NCBI GenBank assembly: GCA_947177035.1
Contig: CAMWSS010000026.1
Span: forward strand, 1-32,496
From: an uncultured Porphyromonadaceae bacterium
GTDB taxonomy: Bacteria; Bacteroidota; Bacteroidia; Bacteroidales; Muribaculaceae
Length of the DNA: 32,496 nt
Direction: 5' to 3'
The notes under the pieces were generated by a model. The model ran no database searches, had not been told where the DNA came from, and worked only from the letters and a program-made list of their open reading frames with translations. Positions 26,535 to 32,496 of the stretch are shown in pieces (within the stretch, counting starts at the first letter, position 1; the number at the start of each line of letters is the position of its first letter). The translations under genes and the position numbers were made by a program.

Positions 26535-28352
26535 TTATTCGGCCACGATGTTGTCAACGCAATAGGTGTGGAAGTTGGTTCCGGCGGGGGCAGTGTAGCG
26601 GAAGCCCACATAGACCACGCCGCTGAACCCGGCCAGCGAGAGTTCGCCCGAGGGTTCATAGACGCTGTAGGGGCTGGTGCCTCCGGCAGATGTGCCGCCA
26701 TCGGCCACTGAAGTGGCGATATGGGCATCGAGCTTGGTGAGAGTGGCAGTCTTGGGATCGGCCGAGCTGAGCACGAATACCTCAAGCACGTCGTTGCCCT
26801 GATAGGCCGCCGAGCTTTCAAACGAGAAGACCTTTCTGGCCATGCCGTCGACGTTGAGCGCCGGAGTGATGAGCCAGGCTTCGTCGGCAGCAGCCTCGCT
26901 GCCTCCGTTATAGTTTGTCACCTGGGCATAGGTGTTGTTGCCCTGGGTGTAGTTGTAGACGCGCCAGTTTTTGGAGCCTTGAGCCTGGACGGTGGTCCAT
27001 CCGGGCAGCTGGGAGAAGGCGGTGATGCCCTCGAAGTCGACTTTGAGCGAGGTGACGGGGTCGCCTGCGGGGGGAGTCACAGGCTCCTCGCCGGAACCTT
27101 CGCCGTCGAGTTTGAACGCAGTGACGGTCTTGATGCCGGCCATGCCGAAGTATTTTTCAAGCGAGCCATTGACGCTCAGTTCCTTGCCGAGGTTGCCGGG
27201 GTTGGCCTGGAGGTTGACGGCGTCACGCACCGAACCGGCGGGGAGCTGCACGGGGAGGCAGTTGTTGTAGTCGGTTTCGTCGGGAGTGGCTGCGATGAAC
27301 ACGTTTGTGCCTGAAGCTTCGGCACCGGTGGCGGTGGTGAATGAGTCGGCGCTCTTGCCGGCAGCGGAGCCGACGATGTAGCCTTTGACCCATGCGGTTG
27401 ATCCGGGGCTGCCGAGAGCGAGCACGTCGGCCACGGTGTAGGGCTTCTCTTCCGATCCGTTGCCTTCGGCGGTGCCGGGTTCATCGGGGTTGCCGGGTTC
27501 CGACGCATCATCGAAGCCGATGGCGCTGTCGCCATCGATCATCAGCATCTGCCAGTCGGAGCCGTAATAGCTGAGTATGCCCACCACCGAGCCAATGCCG
27601 GAGGGGATGATCTCTTTGGCGAAGGAAGCATAGCTGCTGCAACGCACGAGCAGGCGGTTGCCGGCCTCGTCAACCACATAGCGGTTGGAGTTGCCGTCGG
27701 GCGCATAAGCCTGTCCGGCGTCTTCAAACTTGACGCCGTCGACGCGCACCAGCTGGCTCTGCCAGCCGATGAGTCCGGCCTGGTCGGCCTTATAGTCCAT
27801 TACCTGCGGGATGGTGACCAGCATGGTGTCGACCAGCGACGAGTTGGCCAGGCCGTTCTGCTGGGCATGGGCGGCAAAAAGTTCGGATTCCATGAAGGTC
27901 ATGGAGGGGGCGCCGTTGTATTCGCCCTCGCCGCCGAGCTGCATCAGGCCGTTGTAGCCGCCGATTTTCAGACCGGTCATGTCGATCACGAGTTCCTGTC
28001 CGAACTGATAGGTTTCAAAGAGGTCATAACCGTTGATGGCCATGGCCAGAGCGGCAGTGCTGTCGGCCAGCACCACGGTTTTGTAGATGTTACCCGAAGC
28101 ATCGCTGGAAACGACGCGTCCTCTGACATAGATGTGCTCGCCATTTTCAGTCAGACCGATTTCCTTGACATAATTGCGGTCTGAGGCCCAATAGGCGGTC
28201 TTGAGATCGAGCAGGGTGGTGTTCACCAGGTCGATGTCGGGCGCCTCGGGGGTGACCATCGGCGGCATTTCGGGGTCTTCGGTGCAAGAAGGCAGAGCGG
28301 CCGCAAAGGTGGCCGTCAGGGCTGATGCAAGAAGAAATTTATGCAGTTTCAT
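26535..28352 (-). CDS. Surface lipoprotein: DUF5689-like, DUF6359-like and jelly-roll domain
   Basis: 605 residues from MKLHKFLLAS. The frame is open to 28406, but that would overlap the receptor stop and lose the signal peptide. Lipoprotein signal with LPSC, Cys23. A DUF5689-like domain (about 40-270, with IYVRGRVVSSDASGNIYK) is followed by one DUF6359-like module (about 300-430, with WVKGYIVGSAAGKSADSF) and a choice-of-anchor-J/cleaved-adhesin-like jelly roll (about 440-605, with FEGITAFSQLPGWT and AWLITPALNV). The first two domains are related to those of the next gene, showing that the pair arose by duplication. It lies 34 bases after the receptor gene and 26 bases before the second lipoprotein. 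Confidence 0.85.
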   Translation of the reverse strand: MKLHKFLLASALTATFAAALPSCTEDPEMPPMVTPEAPDIDLVNTTLLDLKTAYWASDRNYVKEIGLTENGEHIYVRGRVVSSDASGNIYKTVVLADSTAALAMAINGYDLFETYQFGQELVIDMTGLKIGGYNGLMQLGGEGEYNGAPSMTFMESELFAAHAQQNGLANSSLVDTMLVTIPQVMDYKADQAGLIGWQSQLVRVDGVKFEDAGQAYAPDGNSNRYVVDEAGNRLLVRCSSYASFAKEIIPSGIGSVVGILSYYGSDWQMLMIDGDSAIGFDDASEPGNPDEPGTAEGNGSEEKPYTVADVLALGSPGSTAWVKGYIVGSAAGKSADSFTTATGAEASGTNVFIAATPDETDYNNCLPVQLPAGSVRDAVNLQANPGNLGKELSVNGSLEKYFGMAGIKTVTAFKLDGEGSGEEPVTPPAGDPVTSLKVDFEGITAFSQLPGWTTVQAQGSKNWRVYNYTQGNNTYAQVTNYNGGSEAAADEAWLITPALNVDGMARKVFSFESSAAYQGNDVLEVFVLSSADPKTATLTKLDAHIATSVADGGTSAGGTSPYSVYEPSGELSLAGFSGVVYVGFRYTAPAGTNFHTYCVDNIVAE

Positions 28353-28386
28353 ATATCTGTGATATTCTATATATATTAAGGTGTGG

Positions 28387-31161
28387 TTAGAAACGGATGC
28401 CGACATTGAGATATGCCTTGAAGCCTTGGGCGTAGCTCAGACGATAGGGATACTTGTTGGCGTCCCAGTTCTTGGTGTCGAGTCGGCCCTGCTGATAGGC
28501 ATTGGTCATGATGTTGCGGTTGTTGGTGATGTTGTTGAGATTGAGGTTGATGTTAAGGCTCATCTTGCGGTTGATATAGATGACCTTTCCGATCGACGCG
28601 TTGAGCACGAAAGCGTTGTTCATTTTGGGCTGGGTCGAGATCTCGCGGATCTTGGCCATCAGTTCCTCCTCGGTGGGATAGCTCTGCCAGAGGTCGGGCA
28701 GCGCCTCGTGATATCTCGGAGCCAGGCTCACGTAAGCGTCGCGCATCCACGATGCGTTGACGTTGAAGAACCAGCTTTTGGGTGCGGCCCAGTCGATTCC
28801 GACGTTGAAAGCAGTCTGCGGAGTTCCGCCCACACACATGTTTTTGAGATAGACGGTCTGGGTGGTGTCGGCTCTGGCGCCGTTGTCGAAGTTGCGGGTG
28901 CCGATGGGGTTGTTCTTATAGCGATAGGAAGCCACGGTTCCGGCGGCCGAGAGAGTCAGCGAGGGGAGAATCTTGAAGGCCATGCCGATTTCCACTCCTT
29001 TATATACTCTGCGCACTCCGGTCATCACATAGTTGACATTGGTGGCATAGGTGTCGTCATAGAACATGGTCTTTTCCGTCGCACCGTTGATCTCGGTGGC
29101 AAATCCGGTGACGCTGCCGCGGAAACGGCGATAGCTCCAGCCATAGGTGAGATCGGCCGAGAGGATGCGCTCCGACTGCAGACCGGCCACAGCGTCGTCT
29201 TTGACACGCGGGGAGATGTAGGAGTCATAGACGTTGGGGGCCTTTGTGCCGTATTCGGCATTCAGCATGAAGTAGTTGCGTCCGTCGATCTTGTAGGTTG
29301 CGCCGGCCTTGAAGGCACCATTGTCAAAGCGGTGTGTCTGGCCATAGCCCTTGGAATTCTTCGGCGAACGGCCGTTGCGCATGTGGCCGTTGCGCTGGAA
29401 CTGGGTGTAGTTCAGCTCCAGGCCATAGTTCACGTCCCAATGGGCGGTGTTGATGGTGTTTTGCAGCCATCCGCGCACCTGATAGACGTGATAGTCATAG
29501 TTATAGCCGAACTTGTCGCCCTCGCCGACGCGGCGGTTGGGGTTGTCGAGATCGTTCTGCATCTGGTCTGGCGCACGCGACACTTCACGGTCTGAGAATC
29601 CGTCAAGGTCGATCCAGAATTCGCCGCCGAGCAGGTCGCGCACAGTCTTGTAGTTCTGCTGCATGGAGTATGCGGCGCTCACGCCGGCCTGGAGTGACAT
29701 CACCGAATTGAGGCGATGGTTGAGCACGGAAACCACCTGAGTCTGATAGAGATTGCTCCAGCGGTTCTCCATGATATAGTCCGAGCCTACCTTTTTTTCA
29801 GGGTCGGATGTGAGAGAATTGTGATAGTTGTTGAGGGCGTTGACCTCATAGAGACGATTCCAGTTGATCTGACGCACGTCTTCGTTGGTGCGCCACTGCT
29901 CACGGATAAATTCGCTCTGCACAGTGGGCGTTCCGTTATTATAGTAATAGGACGGGAGATAGTGGAAATAGTCGGGACGGGAGTCCGAACCGGCCAGGCG
30001 CTCGATGCGGGTGGAGTTATAGAAGCTCATGCGATACATGACACCGGTGTTGAGCGTGGTGTTTGAACCGGCTTTGTAGATCCAGTTGAGCATGGCGGTG
30101 GGGTCGAACTGCTCGCGGATGTTGTCTGAGCGCTTCTTGCCGTCATACCAGCCCCACGACGGGTTGTAGAGATTGTCGCCGGCCAGATCATAAGCCTCCT
30201 GCACTGTGGCGCGGGCGGCTGCACGCTGGGTGGGGGCGCCATAGAGCGAGAGGGTCAGCGAATGGGCCTTGTTGATCTCTTTCTCGACCGAGAGGAACAG
30301 GCCGACAGAGTTATAGAAAGTGCCGTCGACCACACCCTCGTTGGCATAGCGGCCGATGGCCGAAACGGTCACGCCCCAGCCATGACGGTTGATGCCGGTG
30401 GCATAGGTGGCCATGGCGCGGAGCATATAGTTCGAATTGGTGTAGGCCAACGAACCGTTAAAGCCCGGCGCATAGTCGGCGGTGATGGTCGAGATGGAGG
30501 TGCTGCCGCCGATTCCGCCCATGCCCACTGACGAAGCCTGCAAGCCGATCGAGGTGGTGCGGTTGCGGAATGCGCGCGATGTCATGCCTCCGAGACTCGA
30601 ATAATTAAAACGGCCTCGGATGGGGTCATTCATCACGAAACCGTTGATATACGTTGTCTGATACTGCGAGTCATAGCCGCGCATGTTGAAATACATCGGC
30701 TGGAAATTATAGCTGGCGGCGCTATAATAGATATTGTCGCTCGCGCCAGTCAGCGCTGCAACTGCCTGAGCCGCCGACTCTTCGTCGTCGAGCGCAGATT
30801 CGTCGAAAAGCTGATCGGCCTGCTCTTCATGCAGGTCGGCCATCATATTGCCCGACGCAGTCAGAGCGATGCGGCCGAGCTCGACATTTCCGGCAGCCGG
30901 CACCGTCACCTCACGGTCGGCGTCGTTATAGCCATAGACCAGCACCAGCAGCAAGTCTGAACCGGGTCTGGCATTTGAAATTTTGAAATCGCCGGCCGCG
31001 CCGGTGGTAACGGAGAGACCTTGATCACGAAGCATCACGGTGGCACCGCTCACAGGCTGTCCCGTGGATGCATCGGTGACCGTGCCCGAAAGCGAGGCTG
31101 TCTGCGCCAGCACAGGCATCACAGCCGCGATCACCATCAATAGTAACAGTTTGATTCTCAT
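28387..31161 (-). CDS. TonB-dependent outer-membrane receptor with carboxypeptidase-regulatory-like N-domain
   Basis: 924 residues. Signal peptide (1-20, ending VLAQ) followed by a carboxypeptidase-regulatory-like domain (about 22-105: LSGTVTDASTGQPVSGATV) as in SusC-type proteins. Next come a plug region (about 140-245) and a long beta-barrel of alternating aromatic-rich strands ending YLNVGIRF; the C-terminal Phe is typical of BAM-assembled proteins. It imports a ligand across the outer membrane using TonB energy. The downstream partners are DUF5689-type lipoproteins instead of SusD, so this is not a standard polysaccharide locus and the ligand is unknown. A residues 107-135 stretch rich in Asp/Glu precedes the plug; no clear TonB box was identified. 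Confidence 0.9.
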   Translation of the reverse strand: MRIKLLLLMVIAAVMPVLAQTASLSGTVTDASTGQPVSGATVMLRDQGLSVTTGAAGDFKISNARPGSDLLLVLVYGYNDADREVTVPAAGNVELGRIALTASGNMMADLHEEQADQLFDESALDDEESAAQAVAALTGASDNIYYSAASYNFQPMYFNMRGYDSQYQTTYINGFVMNDPIRGRFNYSSLGGMTSRAFRNRTTSIGLQASSVGMGGIGGSTSISTITADYAPGFNGSLAYTNSNYMLRAMATYATGINRHGWGVTVSAIGRYANEGVVDGTFYNSVGLFLSVEKEINKAHSLTLSLYGAPTQRAAARATVQEAYDLAGDNLYNPSWGWYDGKKRSDNIREQFDPTAMLNWIYKAGSNTTLNTGVMYRMSFYNSTRIERLAGSDSRPDYFHYLPSYYYNNGTPTVQSEFIREQWRTNEDVRQINWNRLYEVNALNNYHNSLTSDPEKKVGSDYIMENRWSNLYQTQVVSVLNHRLNSVMSLQAGVSAAYSMQQNYKTVRDLLGGEFWIDLDGFSDREVSRAPDQMQNDLDNPNRRVGEGDKFGYNYDYHVYQVRGWLQNTINTAHWDVNYGLELNYTQFQRNGHMRNGRSPKNSKGYGQTHRFDNGAFKAGATYKIDGRNYFMLNAEYGTKAPNVYDSYISPRVKDDAVAGLQSERILSADLTYGWSYRRFRGSVTGFATEINGATEKTMFYDDTYATNVNYVMTGVRRVYKGVEIGMAFKILPSLTLSAAGTVASYRYKNNPIGTRNFDNGARADTTQTVYLKNMCVGGTPQTAFNVGIDWAAPKSWFFNVNASWMRDAYVSLAPRYHEALPDLWQSYPTEEELMAKIREISTQPKMNNAFVLNASIGKVIYINRKMSLNINLNLNNITNNRNIMTNAYQQGRLDTKNWDANKYPYRLSYAQGFKAYLNVGIRF

Positions 31162-31205
31162 AAATTTATAACTTGTTTATCAATATTGCGGATTCAATTA
31201 ACTTG

Positions 31206-31213
31206 CAAATATA
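31206..31213 (-). promoter_or_regulatory. -7 element of the receptor/lipoprotein operon
   Basis: On the minus strand TATATTTG fits TAnnTTTG, 45 bases upstream of the receptor ATG, inside an AT-rich stretch. The -33 position reads TTTTTC rather than TTTG. Confidence 0.6.
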
Positions 31214-31291
31214 CTGAATTTTCGTGAAAAACTCTTAAATTTCAGCGTCCAAATCATTGTACACACTCCTGACTGATGGCAGACAAAAACT

Positions 31292-31323
31292 TTTGGCGGA
31301 TTGGGAGGAATTGAGTAATTTTG
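31292..31323 (+). promoter_or_regulatory. Promoter of mreD
   Basis: TTTG (31292-31295), exactly 20 bp, then TAATTTTG (31316-31323): a full match to the Bacteroidota -33/-7 pattern. Transcription would start only a few bases before the ATG at 31332, so the mRNA would be nearly leaderless. Confidence 0.7.
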
Positions 31324-31331
31324 TGTGATTT

Positions 31332-31871
31332 ATGACAAAGACCGTTCTGCAATTCGCAATGATGTTCGTGATGCTGGTCATCACGCAATCAATAATTTTC
31401 AATCATATAGCGCTGTTCAGCGTGGCCCTGGCGTTTGTTTTCATCTACTTCATTCTGCGCCTTCCGGTCACCCTCGACGGCAGTCGCGTCATCGCGCTGT
31501 CGTTTCTGATCGGACTGGCCGTCGACGTCTTCTCTGACACTCCGGGCATGAACTCGCTGGCCTGCACCTGCATCGGCGCGTCACGCCACACGGTGCTGCG
31601 CCTGTATGTGTCGCGCGACGAAGACATCAACGGCCCGCAACCGACGCTGCGCTCCATGGGACCGGCCGCATATGCCAAATATGTGCTGACCATGTCGCTG
31701 ATGTTCAGCGTGCTCATATTTTTCATCGAATCGCTGTCGTTTTTCAACCCCGGGCTTCTGATGGCGCGCGTCGTGGCATCGGCGCTGCTCACCTCCATGC
31801 TGATCATCGCCATCGACAGCCTGACCGACCGTTCGTCATCGCGCTCCTCGCGCCGCCGCGACCGCCTCTGA
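31332..31871 (+). CDS. mreD: Rod-shape-determining protein MreD
   Basis: 179 residues, the usual length. Integral inner-membrane protein with about five helices (roughly 8-45, 50-75, 110-135, 140-160) and the Bacteroidales MreD segment VFIYFILRLPVTL followed by LAVDVFSDTPGMNSLACT. MreD works with MreB, MreC, PBP2 and RodA to guide side-wall peptidoglycan synthesis. The C-terminus is an unusual Ser/Arg-rich tail (RSSSRSSRRRDRL). The gene stands alone, between the divergent receptor operon and a terminator, not with mreB, mreC or PBP2/rodA. The start fits the homologous N-terminus (MTKTVLQF). Confidence 0.87.
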   Translation: MTKTVLQFAMMFVMLVITQSIIFNHIALFSVALAFVFIYFILRLPVTLDGSRVIALSFLIGLAVDVFSDTPGMNSLACTCIGASRHTVLRLYVSRDEDINGPQPTLRSMGPAAYAKYVLTMSLMFSVLIFFIESLSFFNPGLLMARVVASALLTSMLIIAIDSLTDRSSSRSSRRRDRL

Positions 31872-31904
31872 CCGCCCTCCCCGGACTTTACATTCCCAAA
31901 ATTT

Positions 31905-31930
31905 AATGGCCCTCCCGAAGGAGAGCCATT
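31905..31930. terminator. Hairpin terminator between mreD and the convergent gene
   Basis: AATGGCCCTCC pairs with GGAGAGCCATT around a CGAA loop, with one C-A mismatch. It starts 33 bases after the mreD stop. On the minus-strand side it is followed by TAAATTTTGGG, so it may serve both genes. Confidence 0.65.
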
Positions 31931-31980
31931 ATTACTCACATGAATATCACGGAGCTTGCGTGTGTGTGTTTTCAGGGTTG

Positions 31981-32496
31981 TTATCGCAATATGACTTTAT
32001 AGGCCCGCGAGCCGACAATCACCAGATGGAATCCGGCCGACAGCCCGCCGACGCGAGTGCCGCGCCCGCTATAGACCATGAGACCCGAGGAGTTGACCAC
32101 ACGGACAAGATCGTCGGCCGGCACTCCGTCAACAATTATGTCACGTCCGTCGACTGTCACAGACACTTCTTGTCCGGCATCTTCAGCCGAAACAATCGCA
32201 GATCCGTGCTCCACATTGACCTGGCAATAGTCGGAGATGGCGGTGCCGTCGGCAGAGGTTGCTGTGACTGTTGCGGTGCCGGGAGCGACGGCCTCGATCA
32301 GACCGCTCTGGTCGACTGTGGCAACCGCCTCGTCGGACGACGACCACACCACAGCGCGGTTGCCGGCATAGTCAGGCAAGACGGTGACGCTCAGCCTCAT
32401 GAATTCGCCGGGCGACATGTAGACCGACGTGCGGTTGAGGGTGACCGACATTCTCCGTACTTCAAGATGGACGTGAAAGGCCATCAGATATGCATC
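31981..32496 (-). CDS. Surface or secreted protein with Ig-like (Big_2) domain, C-terminal part (partial)
   Basis: The frame stays open to the window edge (codons before 32484 read Asp-Ala-Tyr-Leu), so the visible 171 residues are the C-terminal part of a larger gene, not a gene starting at 32484. A Big_2-type Ig-like domain is clear: LNRTSVYMSPGEFMRLSVTV, AVVWSSSDEAVATVDQSGLI, EAVAPGTATVTATSADGT. The tail (VRVVNSSGLMVYSGRG ... AYKVILR) resembles a T9SS-type sorting signal, so it may be another type IX cargo protein. Its N-terminal, functional part lies outside the window. Confidence 0.8.
   Translation of the reverse strand, partial: DAYLMAFHVHLEVRRMSVTLNRTSVYMSPGEFMRLSVTVLPDYAGNRAVVWSSSDEAVATVDQSGLIEAVAPGTATVTATSADGTAISDYCQVNVEHGSAIVSAEDAGQEVSVTVDGRDIIVDGVPADDLVRVVNSSGLMVYSGRGTRVGGLSAGFHLVIVGSRAYKVILR

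Noticed and set aside
28381-29595. 404-codon plus-strand frame opposite the TonB receptor gene
   Set aside because: The receptor is coherent over its full length. The opposite frame has no recognisable domain and no promoter or start context.
23614-31161. Polysaccharide utilisation locus (SusC/SusD pair)
   Set aside because: Neither lipoprotein shows SusD-type helical repeats, and no glycoside hydrolase or SusR/anti-sigma regulator is adjacent.

Overview
The window looks like chromosomal DNA of a Bacteroidales bacterium, possibly Muribaculaceae-like. Three things point there: promoters of the Bacteroidota type (TTTG, about 20 bp, then TAnnTTTG) instead of E. coli-type boxes; type IX secretion genes (porZ and secreted C10 peptidases with C-terminal sorting-like tails); and a TonB-dependent receptor followed by DUF5689/DUF6359-type surface lipoproteins. 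Family names come from recognising motifs, not from a database search. No rRNA, tRNA or CRISPR array was seen, and no stretch over 300 bases lacks a gene.

Layout. Bases 3-83 are the last codons of a XerD-like recombinase. An AspT/YidE-type transporter (minus) and an EptA-like membrane phosphotransferase (plus) diverge from about 1.85 kb. From 12.77 kb down to 3.47 kb there is a tightly packed minus-strand run: leuS, rdgB, a C10 peptidase, porZ and an unknown 178-residue protein. A second C10 peptidase runs the other way from 12.97 kb and ends in a strong terminator.

Between that terminator and a two-component system lies the most unusual part of the window (15.40-16.87 kb). It is a DUF4143-type ATPase gene bounded by two identical 74-bp direct repeats. 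Each repeat is built from three 23-bp units (a 17-bp core plus a 6-bp spacer), and a fourth, diverged unit overlaps the ATPase promoter. Each repeat ends on a stop codon: one on that of the ATPase, the other on that of the histidine kinase. It reads like a self-contained mobile or self-regulating cassette without a recognisable transposase.

At 16.87-23.53 kb a receiver/Fis response regulator and its histidine kinase (minus) diverge from an S41 peptidase, an ABC ATPase and an FtsX-type permease (plus), probably one envelope-stress or export locus. A perfect 14-bp hairpin separates it from the convergent operon at 31.16-23.61 kb: a TonB-dependent receptor with no SusD, then two lipoproteins made of DUF5689 and repeated DUF6359-like modules. 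The repeated modules share long identical DNA stretches, which indicates recent recombination. A lone mreD with its own promoter follows, then the 3' part of a gene encoding an Ig-like (Big_2) protein that runs off the window.
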